Notes: generated by a model from the sequence alone, not told the origin. 44,163 nt of DNA from Nitrincola sp. (GCA_021208565.1 JAJOJN010000002.1:1-44163); one strand, 5' to 3'. Shown: positions 9,517-20,496, counted from the first letter of the stretch. A program made the numbers and translations.

Positions 9517-12314
9517 TCATCGGTTCGATAATGGGCAGTCCGGTTGATTCCAAAAGGCTAACCACTCCTCAACAGGAGCAGGTCGACCAAAGAGATAACC
9601 TTGATAAATAATTGACTGACTGCACTGCTTGAGAAAATCGGCCTGTTCAAAGGTCTCAACACCCTCCGCGACGACTCTAAGCTGCATTTTCTCCGCCACG
9701 GCCAACAATGCATCGATTAACGCAGCATCGTCAGCGTCCTGCGGTGCATCTTGCACAAAAGCTTTATCAATTTTGATTTCATTTACTGGCAAGCGTTTTA
9801 GATAAGCCAGTGAAGAGTAGCCTGTTCCGAAGTCATCTATCGAAAATTCAATACCCAGAGTTCTAAGTGAGCGCATTTTTTCCGATACACTGTCTAAATT
9901 ATGCAAGAAAAGACCCTCTGTTACCTCTAGCACTAGAGATTTAGGGTCGATCTTCTGTTCCTTAACTAAGTTGTTAAGCCAGGGTACAAAAGAGCTTTTA
10001 GCAAAATGTCTTGGGCTAATATTAATCGACAAGTGAAGACTAATTCCTTTTTGTCGAGCAAGATGTAACAGCTGAGCGGCCTGGTTCATGACCCATTCGC
10101 CCAAATCAACAATTAGATTGCTGGATTCTGCTATAGGTATAAACTCAGCTGGTGAAATCATACCCAGCTCAGGATGTTCCCATCGAAGCAGCAGTTCTGC
10201 AGCAACCTTTTCTCCTGCTACATTAAACTGTGGCTGCATGAAGAGTCTGAGCTCTTTTTTCTCAACAGCTCGCTTAAGATCTCTTTCCAATTTGAATCGA
10301 TGCGCTGCGGCGTTACTCATTTTCGTTTCGTAAAAACTTAAATGCCCACCACCCTCTAAACGCGAATGTGTTAAGGCCATGTTAGCACGCTGAAATATTT
10401 CATCAGCTGATAGCCTTGTTTCAGTCTCCGGAAAGCGAACCACACCAACACTGACACCCACCACTACCGGTTCATCATCAATCATAAACGGAGTTGAAAA
10501 GAGATGCTGACAATGGTCCATTAAAAAAATGCTCTAAATCGATCAACGGCATCTCGGCAAAATGGGTAGATACAATTAAGACGCCAAACTCATCCCCCGC
10601 CATTCTTGCGACTTTAATCATCGCATCACCGAATTGGCAGCTTTGTAAACGATGACCCACGGCCTTTAACAACGCATCACCATAACGACTACCTCGAGCA
10701 TTGTTGATGGTTTTAAAGCGGTCGATATTGAGCATCAGCAAAAATCCGGAATGTGATTTTAAATGCTTTCGCTCCAGCACTTTGCTTAACTCTTTATGAA
10801 TCCATGCCCGATTGGGAATTTGTGTCAGAGGGTCATTAAAGGCTAAGGTTTCTATATGTTGTTCATACTGAATCTTTTCATTCACGTCCTGAACGGTGCC
10901 TAACAAACGCACCACCTTGCCAAATTCATCTCTGATGACGTGAAGTTTTTCATGAACCCAACGAACTTCGTTGTTGAGGCAGATCCTATAATCAATGTCA
11001 TAATCCTTAGCTTTGGTTAACGCATCGTTCCAAGCATTGATCACTAGGGATTTATCTTCCTCAACTACCGGTGCGATAAAGTCGTCTAAAATCAAATGAC
11101 GACTGGGTTTCAATCCGAGCATCACGCACAACTGATCTGTACAGTTATACTCTTTTTTATCTATGTCATACTCCCAGCTACCGATTAATGCCACCTGCTG
11201 AGCATGATTCAGTAACGCTTCGTTTTCTTGAAGCTGCTGGGTGATAAAGGCGTTATCAAAATGGGATTGAGCCAAAGCAGCATTTTTTGCGTTTCAATAC
11301 CACAATAACACTGCTTAAAATACCCGCCAAACCGAGAATAAATAGCCATCCCCAAAACTGCCATTCACTCCATACTTGTCTAAATGTAAGAGCGGGTATG
11401 TTGTCGAATGGATCAAGCTTTAATTCTCTGAGTAGTCGATCAATCCCCCGATAATCGCCAGGTACAGTAAATCCCGCTATCCCTAAGGTATCGGCTACAG
11501 GGCCGTTTAAAGGCAGACTTAACAACGCCGCTGTGACATCACGCACTACAAAAGGATCGGTATGCGATAAGGCAGCAAAAGGCCATTCAGGATATAAGCG
11601 CGTGCTACTGATCCATGGAAAGCCACCAAATTGTCTCGGTTCAATAATTCGATAACTATTGGCTTTAATCAAACCCTCACTTTTCCATGTTTCGAGCATC
11701 CCGGCGCGCATAAATCCAGCATCAGCATCACCATTCATCACCGCATCTAGCGTATTGGTTAAGGGCAGTTTGGTTTCCATAAGCGTGAGATCCCTCTGAG
11801 GATCGATACCCCGCCTCAAGAGTTCGTAAGCTTGCATCTGATAGGCCGCTAAAGAGCGAACAGACGGGATAGCAACCACCTTGCCTTTTAAGTCCTCAAA
11901 ACTACTAATATCGGCTCGATCCGAACGCGTAAATACCACGCCGGCAAACTGATTGAGACTATAACCCTGTTCACTTGTGACGAGTGTCGCTAAAGGGGAA
12001 GTCAGTCCATACTTGTAGCTATAGACCACATAAAGCGATGGATTGACCAATAGAAAATCAACCTGACCAAAGGCAACAGCACTCTCTAACTGTTGCAAAT
12101 CTAACACTTCAATTTGAAATTGGTGATTGGATTGAGAGCTACGAGTCAGGTAGTCTGCTAGCGGCTGCCAGCGTGAACGGGTTTCCTCTTCGGTTTGCAC
12201 CAGCGGAATACCGATCTTAAACGATGCATCATCAGCCAAAGCCAATGAGCTCATCTGCCCATTTATGAATAGGCAGATCATCACGAGACTTATTATTCCT
12301 CGTTTAATCCACAT
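9517..12314 (-). CDS. PhnD-like periplasmic sensor - TM - PAS - GGDEF - EAL fusion (two frameshifts)
   Basis: One protein of about 931 residues once two runs are shortened by one base: T6 at 11283-11288 and A7 at 10523-10529. Order: signal peptide (1-27), periplasmic PhnD-like domain (about 30-300, with FKIGIPLVQTEEETRSRW, VDFLLVNPSLYVVYS and DLKGKVVAIPSVRSL), membrane helix (about 318-340), PAS (365-475), GGDEF and EAL. The GGDEF domain looks inactive: AGDEF at 572-576, NIDRFK with Asn for the metal Asp, and no RxxD site. The EAL motif reads ELL (706-708), but LEVTEG, SIDDFGTGYSS, EIKIDK, VAEGVET and QGYLFGRP are intact, so phosphodiesterase activity is likely. It overlaps the upstream cyclase gene by 22 bp. 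The ligand is unknown; the PhnD fold suggests a phosphonate, phosphate ester or other small anion. Confidence 0.85.
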
Positions 12315-13915
12315 CGTTTTACCACCATTCGGTTTCTTCCCTTAAACTTAGCCTCGTATAATGCCTTGTCGGCCAACTCAATGAGTGCTTTAGGGTTGAT
12401 CTCGGTTACCTCATCAACGCAGGCAACACCTATACTCAGGGTTAAAAAAGTTGAAACGGAACTGCCCTGATGTTCGAGCTGCAAGTTTTGCATAGCCTCT
12501 AACAACTGGCCGGATAAAGTGATCGCCGATGCATTATCCGTGTCAGGTAAAATGCAGGCAAACTCCTCACCACCATAGCGAGCAACAAAGTCCTGCCCTC
12601 TCATAAACACTTTGCGTAACAAGCGCGCAACATCTCGTAGTGCCTGATCACCTGCTTGATGGCCATAGAGATCGTTGTAGTTTTTAAAGAAATCGACATC
12701 TATCATCAACAATGCCATAGGTGATTTGCGTTCACCTGACTGTTGAATAATTCTTTCTAGATAATAGTCAAAACCACGCCGATTGTGTACGCCCGTCAGC
12801 GCATCGGTTCGAGACAACGCCTCAACGCGAAGATTATGCTCGGTTACTTTTTCAGCAAAGTAGTTAAATGCCTTGGATAAATCTGTTATTTCATCATGAC
12901 CTGCCACAGTAATTTGCTTACTGGGATTCTCGACTTGATCTAAGACTTGCTTTTTAAGACTGACCAAACGATTGATCACTTGGATTTTGATTAGCCAAAT
13001 CATTATGATTAAAAACAGCAAGACTGAAATAGATAACACACCGATCCAGTAGATCTGCTGACTGAGTGTGTTTTTCAAAGCTGAAACCTCTGCCGTCAGC
13101 TGGTTTTGAATCATCCATCCTTGATGCTCGACTTCAAATCCAAAATCCTGCACCATTGATCGAATGAAACGACTGCGACCCGTCGCTCTACCCTGCAATC
13201 TTAATTGCTCGGATCGCATCTGAACCAGCCCATCCGAGCCAAACAAAATCAACCCCAACTCCTGGTGGTATTGGAGTGCTTGGCTCTGAAGTGACTCATC
13301 CATCAACGCAAGCATCGACGCCTGTTGCAAAAGTGACTGTTCAATCACACGCGCCTCTTGCCTGACATCATTCAATCGATCTAATCCAACTAACTTCGCT
13401 GATCGAACCAAGAGAGCCGAGAAAGCGATAGACCATTCCGATGGAAAAGCATGACGCACTAAACTTGATTCAAACTGATCAAAGAGCCGATAAAGATCCA
13501 AAATTCGTTGCTGAATCTCTCGATCAAAGAGCAACTGTTGATTCACCAATTCATCTAAGTGCGCTAATTCATTTTGGATAGTCGCGAACTTTAAATGCAG
13601 TTGATCTTGTGGATGATGATTGAGTGCTGAGATAATTTGAGCGCTGTAATGCTCTATCTCTTGCATGGCTAAACGTCTCATCACCTGTGTTTCAGAACGC
13701 GATAACTGCTCGGTCAAAAAAGGCAGGTCTTTAACCAATAGGGTAAATTGTGCGGCTTGACGAAACTTGGGCATTGCCTCATCCACAACAGTCACCAAGG
13801 AGGCTTCGTAAGCCTTAGCTCCGTAGTATGCAATGGCCGCGGTCAGCATAAAGAGCAGCAAGAAGCTAGATAAGACAAGGGACAGCTTCGCTGAAATCGG
13901 CTTAAGAAAACGCAT
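12293..13915 (-). CDS. Diguanylate cyclase with helical periplasmic sensor and HAMP
   Basis: Intact 540-residue protein that makes c-di-GMP from two GTP. One membrane helix lies at about 12-32. A long, mostly helical periplasmic region follows (about 33-285), which resembles TorS-type sensor domains in its Leu/Gln-rich helices. Then come a second helix (about 290-312), HAMP and GGDEF. Active-site residues are present: metal Asp in MIDVDFFK, NDLYGHQAGD, and GGEEF at 448-452. RGQD at 439-442 lies five residues before it and is the RxxD product-inhibition site. It sits between the UshA-like gene, nine bases upstream, and the PhnD-PAS-GGDEF-EAL gene, which it overlaps, so synthesis and breakdown enzymes are co-expressed. 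Confidence 0.92.
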   Translation of the reverse strand: MRFLKPISAKLSLVLSSFLLLFMLTAAIAYYGAKAYEASLVTVVDEAMPKFRQAAQFTLLVKDLPFLTEQLSRSETQVMRRLAMQEIEHYSAQIISALNHHPQDQLHLKFATIQNELAHLDELVNQQLLFDREIQQRILDLYRLFDQFESSLVRHAFPSEWSIAFSALLVRSAKLVGLDRLNDVRQEARVIEQSLLQQASMLALMDESLQSQALQYHQELGLILFGSDGLVQMRSEQLRLQGRATGRSRFIRSMVQDFGFEVEHQGWMIQNQLTAEVSALKNTLSQQIYWIGVLSISVLLFLIIMIWLIKIQVINRLVSLKKQVLDQVENPSKQITVAGHDEITDLSKAFNYFAEKVTEHNLRVEALSRTDALTGVHNRRGFDYYLERIIQQSGERKSPMALLMIDVDFFKNYNDLYGHQAGDQALRDVARLLRKVFMRGQDFVARYGGEEFACILPDTDNASAITLSGQLLEAMQNLQLEHQGSSVSTFLTLSIGVACVDEVTEINPKALIELADKALYEAKFKGRNRMVVKRCGLNEE

Positions 13916-13923
13916 GAACAGCC

Positions 13924-15487
13924 TTAATCTGAACTCAGATTAGTCAAACGGCCTTCGATCCTAGGAGCAACGTCTCCTTGAAGAAGGATCCAATCAATCA
14001 ATATGTCTGAAATTAAACGCGTGACTTGTCCAGAGTAGGGTAAGGGCCCTAGGTCCTTAAACATCTCAAATCCATCACCACCTGTGGCAAGAAATTGGCG
14101 TGTGGCTAATGAGTAGCTTCTTTCGAGCTGCAAGGGTTCACCCCCTACTTTGACCGAAACAACTCTTTGACCGACCGGTTGTGCAGTATCAAAAACGACT
14201 TGCATTCCTGAAACATGAGGAAATCTTCCCTTAATTTCTTCTATTTGACTAAAACCGTTCTCTAAAGCCGCTAACAACGTCTTCCCCGTTACATTTAACA
14301 AAACCACTTGGTCTCGAAACGGCAACTCACGCATGATATCTCGTCTCGTCAACTCCATACCCAAACGATACTCTTGCTCGCCACGAATGTAGCCACCATT
14401 AATGAGGGAAATATCGGCCCCAGCATGTTGCCTAATGACATCAGCCAGTAGATTACCTAAAGGATTTTCCACTGTTCTCACATCGGTTTGATAGGTCGAA
14501 AATTCAGCATTCATATTGCCAATCACTTGGCTCAGTAACGCATCTAAACGATCTAGATAATCTTCAACTAGCTGAGCAACAGCAGGGTCTGGCTCATAGT
14601 CATTCATGCTATCAGCGAACCACTCTGTCAACACGGAGTCGGCAGCGGGATTTAATGACAAATTAACTACTGCCACCTGATCACCCTCAGTAATCCAAAT
14701 ATGAGCCGGATGCATCTGATTGAGACGATGTTCAGCAAGCAGCAGATGCTCATCTTTACCTAACGCCAGATCAATGACACCCTGATGAAGTAATTCATCT
14801 AACTCGTCAAAAAAGCTCAGATAATCTCGGTAACAACAAGAGTAGGCTAAAATTACCCTGTCAGCGCCTGACTCTCTTAATTCCTGTGCTTTCTCAATAA
14901 TTCTTGCTACTGGAGGCGCAATTTCGACTCGTTGAAGATTGTATTCCTGCTGGGCTATGGGCGGTAACAAAGCCAACAACCCTAGCGTCATCTCACCCGC
15001 GGAGATCAATAAACTCTCTTGAACACCATCCAGATTTTCACCCGTCAATGTATCCAATAGGTTTGAGGAGATAACAGGAAAAGCCGCTTCATAAGTCCTC
15101 AACGACAAGACATCTTCACCAAAACTAAACTCTCGTTTACCTGCCACCATTGCCACTGGGTCAAGCGCGTTTAGTAAATCAATGATGTGGGCACCCATAT
15201 CTAAAGAGGACATAGCACTGGGTGCTAAGCCGCCACCGCCTGAAATAAAGATGACGGGGACCATGCTGTTCGCGATAATGACTTAACAAGCTGGCCAATC
15301 GTGGGTAGCTGCCCTTCTCTTCGCTCTCCATTTCGGTCATTTCACTGACAAAAATCAGTTTCATCGAAGCTGGACTGGCTTGCGCTGCTGAGTTAAAGAA
15401 GAAGATAAGACTTGCAGCGAGTAGAAGTTTTTTAGCAACCAAGCCAAGGGGCTGAAGGCGATATTCTTTTCTCTGTTTAAGATACAT
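13924..15487 (-). CDS. UshA-like periplasmic protein with degenerate metallophosphatase site (one frameshift)
   Basis: About 520 residues with a signal peptide (cleavage probably near residue 36 in AAQASP). The start has GGAG upstream. The frame breaks in CCCC near 15258-15262; with three C it reads HGPVIFISGGGG. The C-terminal 5'-nucleotidase domain (about 285-505) is well kept: ENPLGNLLADV, INGGYIRG, and FLATGGDGFEMF. The N-terminal calcineurin-like domain keeps its shape but lacks metal ligands: the HTNDxH site reads SEMTEM (48-53), the GDxxxG site is SGGGG (82-86), GNHEFD is GKREFS (116-121), and GGHSH is replaced by GKDEH. It is therefore probably not an active nucleotidase. It is first in an operon with two c-di-GMP genes, so a ligand-binding or sensory role is inferred. 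Confidence 0.82.
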
Positions 15488-15759
15488 AACCTACTCCATA
15501 AAGACTTGAACGCCATAAAATAAAGCGAATCAGTTTTATATTTTAAACAGTAGATTACTGTATTCGAGGATCAGCAAGCCATTACTTTTTTCTAACTCGT
15601 GTGCAAATAAATTTTGTATATCAGTTTTTTTCATTCTTGAATGAATATTTTCACGCTAGTGCAGCAGATTCTAGCCTCACTCTTTGTCGCTAATGTGATA
15701 CTATGCGTCGCCTGACATTCAATGGCGATATTCTTCGCACAATTCGGTGAGTTGCCCAA

Positions 15760-16992
15760 ATGACTAAGACAACGTCTCTAGACAAAAGCAAAATTAAGAT
15801 TCTGCTGCTGGAAGGTATCCACCAGTCTGCAATCGATACGTTCCACAATAACGGCTACAACAACATTGAAACCCATAGCGGTTCTTTGTCTGAAGAAGAA
15901 TTGATCGAACGTATTCGTGATGTTCACTTTATTGGCATTCGCTCTCGCACCCAGCTAACCGCTCGGGTTTTTGAAGCCGCTGAAAAACTGGTCGCCGTTG
16001 GCTGCTTTTGTATCGGCACCAATCAAGTGGATCTTTCTGCAGCAACCCAATCCGGTATTGCCGTATTCAACGCGCCTTACTCCAATACTCGTTCTGTTGC
16101 AGAACTGGTGCTCGCTGAAGCGATTCTACTCATGCGCGGCATTCCAGAAAAAAATGCATGTGCTCACCGTGGCGAATGGCAAAAAACAGCGAAAAACTCT
16201 TACGAAATTCGAGGCAAAAAGCTCGGCATTGTCGGCTATGGCAGTATCGGCACACAGCTCAGCATTCTGGCTGAAGGCCTTGGTATGAATGTTTATTTTT
16301 ATGACGTTGTGACTAAACTTCCACTCGGTAACGCGAAACCGGTCGGCACCTTAGCTGAACTTCTTTCTATGTGTGACGTTATTACGCTGCATGTTCCCGA
16401 ACTGCCGTCTACTCGCAATATGATTGGTGCCGCACAGTTTGCACAAATGAAACAGGGCAGCGTGTTCTTAAATGCATCACGTGGCAATGTCGTTGATATT
16501 GAAGCCCTGTGTGATGCACTGGACTCTGGTAGAATTTTAGGGGCGGCTGTCGACGTTTTCCCTGTCGAGCCTAAGAGCAATGAAGACGAGTTCATTTCTC
16601 CTTTACGTCGTTTTGACAATGTTATCTTGACACCTCACGTAGGTGGTTCAACGATGGAAGCCCAAGAAAACATTGGCTATGAAGTGTCTGAGAAATTGAT
16701 CACTTACAGTGACAACGGTTCCTCTATCACATCGGTTAACTTCCCTGAAGTTGCTCTGCCAGGTCATCCAGACAGTCACCGCCTGCTCCATGTGCACAAA
16801 AACATTCCAGGGGTACTTTCTCGTATCAACAGCATCTTTTCAGAGAACAACATTAACATCCTTGGTCAGTACTTGCAGACCAATGAGAGTGTTGGTTACG
16901 TAGTCATTGATGTCAATGCTGACTACTCAACACTCGCACTCGACAAGCTTTCAAACATCGATGGTACGATTCGCTGCCGCCGCCTGTTCTAA
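15760..16992 (+). CDS. serA: D-3-phosphoglycerate dehydrogenase
   Basis: First step of serine synthesis: oxidises 3-phosphoglycerate to 3-phosphohydroxypyruvate with NAD+. The 410-residue length equals the E. coli type. Visible features are the Rossmann turn LGIVGYGSIGTQ, catalytic Arg in NASRGNVVD, Glu in VFPVEP, and His in LTPHVGGSTMEAQENIG. A C-terminal ACT domain (about 335-410, from HRLLHVHKNIPGVLSRIN) binds serine for feedback inhibition. The gene is intact and alone on its strand. The 272 bases upstream (15488-15759), shared with the divergent UshA-like gene, are AT-rich and hold both promoters; I see no other gene there. Confidence 0.97.
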   Translation: MTKTTSLDKSKIKILLLEGIHQSAIDTFHNNGYNNIETHSGSLSEEELIERIRDVHFIGIRSRTQLTARVFEAAEKLVAVGCFCIGTNQVDLSAATQSGIAVFNAPYSNTRSVAELVLAEAILLMRGIPEKNACAHRGEWQKTAKNSYEIRGKKLGIVGYGSIGTQLSILAEGLGMNVYFYDVVTKLPLGNAKPVGTLAELLSMCDVITLHVPELPSTRNMIGAAQFAQMKQGSVFLNASRGNVVDIEALCDALDSGRILGAAVDVFPVEPKSNEDEFISPLRRFDNVILTPHVGGSTMEAQENIGYEVSEKLITYSDNGSSITSVNFPEVALPGHPDSHRLLHVHKNIPGVLSRINSIFSENNINILGQYLQTNESVGYVVIDVNADYSTLALDKLSNIDGTIRCRRLF

Positions 16993-17000
16993 AGCCTTTA

Positions 17001-17037
17001 GCTCGCTCAAGCCTTCACTTTAAGGGCTTGAGCGAGC
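17001..17037. terminator. Bidirectional hairpin between serA and the hydrolase
   Basis: Thirteen-base perfect arms (17001-17013 and 17025-17037, arm GCTCGCTCAAGCC) with an 11-base loop. The stop codon of the convergent hydrolase gene lies in the loop. Neither side has a strong T-tract, but position and stem strength fit a shared transcription end for two convergent genes. Confidence 0.65.
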
Positions 17038-18057
17038 CTTCATTCTGACGCTCTGCCAGATATCGATCGACGCTTAAAAACACTTCTTTTCTGTAGACTT
17101 CCGACTCGTTGACCAGATGATGCCTTGCGTTTTCGATCACCTGCCATTGAGCCCTTGGCAGCAATCTTTTTAACTGCGCCACATTGTGCTGCCAATTCAC
17201 TGTTTGATCTCCAGTGCCTTGAATGATCAGAACGTCATCATCGGATGGATCTGCCTTTTCAATCTGTTTAACCCATTTCAGCATTGCCCCTATCCATTTC
17301 AGCGAAATATAACGATGCTGAAGAGGATCTTCCTGACTGCGAAAGTCCAAAAAGGCCTGATCATGAGAAGATTCCGCGAAACGGCGTTTCAGTCTTTTTA
17401 ACCACCAAAAGAAAAACGGATAGAGCCTCTTCATCCAATCATAATCCGCAGGTCGAATCATGGGAGCTAAAAGCATGCTACCGCAGACAGACCAAGCTTT
17501 TTTTGCTGTTCTGAGGAGGCTTTGAGAAATGATAAAACAACGGATCCCCCCATACTCTGCCCCATCATCACGATGGGACCAATAAAGTGAGGTCGATAAT
17601 GATTAAGCAAATGCTGCAACTGAACAACATAGCGATCAAAGCGATCAATCGCTAAGGGCTCACCTGACGAAACACCATGCCCTTGCAGATCAAAGGTAAA
17701 TACATTCCATTGATTATCGATCAAATGCTTAATCGCATGTTGATACAAACCTGAGTGATCTGTGTAACCATGAACAAGGACAACCGTTCCCTTAGCGGAA
17801 CGACGACTGAAATACTGCAAAAATAGCTGAGTATCGTCTAACCAATGAAAACCAGCAGAGTAACTGATGTTCTCAGGTAACCTATTCAGCTTATAAAGCG
17901 CATAATACGCCTGCAGATGAATATCGCAGAGCGTGGCTCGACTCGGATCAAACACCGGCAACTCATCTCTTAATCGTTCAACCCAGTCTTCTTGGTTGTT
18001 ATTACGTGCCTCGTCGAGCATCTCCATCCTTCTGATTAATACGCTGCTCATGATCAT
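17015..18057 (-). CDS. Alpha/beta hydrolase, lysophospholipase/monoacylglycerol lipase-like (one frameshift)
   Basis: About 347 residues after one base is added to the A7/T7 run near 17498-17504, joining the frames through QQKKAWSVCGSMLLAPM. The serine hydrolase signature is clear: oxyanion loop VLVHGYTDHSG, lipase-like FDLQGHGVSSG, nucleophile Ser in GQSMGG, acid Asp in GTGDQTV, and catalytic His in ENARHHLVNES. This pattern is that of PldB-type lysophospholipases and monoacylglycerol lipases (Hydrolase_4). No signal peptide is visible, so it should be cytoplasmic or peripheral. The ATG at 18057 or the one six bases later could be the start. It is convergent with serA and divergent from glcB. 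Confidence 0.85.
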
Positions 18058-18198
18058 TTTCTCACTATTCTAGGCGGTCAACCTGAGCATTGCATAGATA
18101 GATGACAAAATAAGGAAAACCAATCTTATACCCTTAGGCTAGGGACAATAGCATGATTTTGAGGTATGGTACGTGGGCTTTTTTTTAAATCAACCATT

Positions 18199-18230
18199 AC
18201 CCGAGGGGCGCTGCCTTGTGTCAGCCCGGG
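18199..18230 (+). promoter_or_regulatory. Structured leader upstream of glcB, partly like a SAH riboswitch core
   Basis: In the glcB 5' region, CCCG (18200-18203) can pair with CGGG (18227-18230) and GCTG (18210-18213) with CAGC (18222-18225). GAGGGGCGCTGC at 18203-18214 differs by one base from the GAGGAGCGCUGC core I recall for the S-adenosylhomocysteine riboswitch, and a CAG follows at the right side. The downstream pseudoknot strand of that class is not apparent, and malate synthase is not its usual target. It could equally be an unrelated hairpin. Confidence 0.3.
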
Positions 18231-18255
18231 ACAATAAAAATCTTGAGGCATAACC

Positions 18256-20432
18256 ATGAGCCAGAGGGTTCAAATTGGCGGCCTGCAGGTCGCAGAAAAC
18301 CTTTATAACTTTATTAACCAAGAAGCACTGCCCGGCACAGGTGTCGATCAGAACAGCTTTTGGCAACATTTTGACGCTATCGTCCACGATCTTGCACCGC
18401 GCAACCGTGCACTGCTGGAAAAGCGTGAGCAGATTCAAGCTCAGATCGATGCGTGGCACCTAGAACACAAGGTCAGCCACTGGACATGAACGCTTACAAG
18501 GCGTTTTTGCAAGAAATAGGTTACCTCTTACCTGAAGGTGAAGATTTCAGCGCAACCACCACCAATGTCGACCCTGAAATGGCCAGCCTGGCTGGTCCAC
18601 AGTTGGTCGTTCCTGTCATGAACGCACGCTACGCTCTGAACGCGGCAAATGCTCGCTGGGGCAGTCTTTACGATGCGCTTTATGGCACCGATGCCATCTC
18701 CGATGAAGGGGGTGCCGAAGCGGGCAACAGCTATAACCCAGTTCGCGGCGCAAAAGTGATCGCGTTTGCTCGTAACTTCCTAGACGACACGGCACCATTG
18801 GCCAGCGGCTCTCACAAAGAAGCCACGGCATACCGCATCGTTGATGGCACACTTCAAGTCACACTTGAAAACGGCAGCCAAACGGGACTTGCTGATGCCA
18901 CTCAACTGGTTGGCTACGTCGGCAATGCAGAAGAGCCCAGCGCGGTTTGCTTGAAGCAAAACGGTTTGCACTTCGAAATTCAGTTTGACCGCGAAAGCGT
19001 CATCGGCAAAACCGATGCTGCCGGCATCAAAGACGTGTTAATGGAAGCAGCTCTGTCCACCATCATGGACTGTGAAGACTCCATTGCCGCTGTTGATGCA
19101 GACGACAAAGTAGTTGTTTATCGCAACTGGCTAGGTCTGATGAAAGGTACCCTGACTGAGGAGATCACCAAAGGTGGCCGCTCATTCACGCGTAAAATGA
19201 ATGCAGATCGTCAATACACAGCCGTTGACGGCTCTACGCTGACCTTGAAAGGTCGCAGCTTAATGTTTGTCCGTAACGTGGGTCATCTGATGACGATCAA
19301 CGCTATTCTGGACAAAGATGGCAACGAAATCCCGGAAGGTATCATGGATGGTCTAGTGACCTCTTTGATCTCTATCCATGACCTGAAAGGCAACAGTGAA
19401 TTCCGTAACAGTGTCACCGGTTCGATGTATATCGTTAAACCGAAAATGCACGGTCCTGAGGAAGTTGCGTTTGCCAATGAGCTGTTTGCACGTATTGAAG
19501 ATGCATTAGGCCTTGAGCGCTACACCCTGAAAATGGGCATCATGGATGAAGAGCGTCGTACAACGGTTAACTTGAAAGAGTGTATCCGTGCGGCGAAAGA
19601 GCGCGTGGTCTTTATCAACACCGGTTTCCTAGACCGTACCGGTGATGAGATGCACACCTCAATGGAAGCAGGTCCTATGTTGCGTAAAGGCGACATGAAA
19701 GCGACTGCTTGGATCAAAGCCTATGAAGACTGGAACGTTGATACCGGTCTCATGTGTGGCCTACAAGGTAAAGCACAAATCGGTAAAGGGATGTGGGCAA
19801 TGCCTGAGCTTATGGCCGCAATGCTAGAGCAGAAAATTGCACATCCAATGTCCGGTGCCAATACCGCATGGGTTCCTTCACCCACGGCGGCAACGCTTCA
19901 CGCACTGCATTACCACAAGGTCGATGTCTTTGCGCGCCAGAATGAAATCAAGTCGCGCCCTCGCGCTAACCTAGATGACATTCTGACCATTCCAGTGGCA
20001 ACCAATCCAAACTGGAGTGCTGAAGAAATTCAGCAAGAGTTGGATAACAACGCTCAAGGTATCTTGGGTTATATGGTCCGCTGGGTTGATCAAGGTGTGG
20101 GTTGCTCCAAAGTGCCTGACATCAACAACGTTGGCCTGATGGAAGACCGTGCAACGCTGCGTATCTCTAGCCAGCATATCGCTAACTGGTTACATCACGG
20201 TATCTGCTCTAAAGAACAAGTGATGGAAACCCTGAAGCGTATGGCGGCTGTCGTGGATAAGCAAAATGCGGGTGATGCTCTGTATCGTCCAATGGCAGCT
20301 GACTTTGAAGGCAGTGTTGCTTTCCAAGCAGCTTGTGAATTGGTCTTTGAAGGCCGTCAACAGCCAAGCGGCTATACTGAACCGGTACTGCACCGTCGTC
20401 GTATTGAAGCTAAGGCTAAATTTGGCGCTTAA
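18256..20432 (+). CDS. glcB: Malate synthase G (one frameshift)
   Basis: Condenses glyoxylate with acetyl-CoA to malate in the glyoxylate shunt and glycolate use. About 725 residues after correction, the normal size of isoform G. The start has TGAGGC upstream. The frame breaks near 18461-18463; one extra A (GAACAC to GAAACAC) joins AWHLE to [16 protein letters not shown]. Recognisable conserved parts are [35 protein letters not shown], and [17 protein letters not shown] with the acetyl-CoA and glyoxylate site residues. [20 protein letters not shown] and [20 protein letters not shown] are also present. It is a single-gene unit with its own terminator. Confidence 0.95.
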
Positions 20433-20496
20433 GCCTTTAACCCTTTGCAAGAGTGTCGCTTAATCACGACTCACTCTGGTTAAGATCTTTATCATT

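Noticed and set aside
11256-12314. Free-standing PhnD-like binding protein of a phosphonate transporter
   Set aside because: It ends with a membrane helix, no permease or ATPase gene is near, and a one-base correction fuses it to PAS-GGDEF-EAL.
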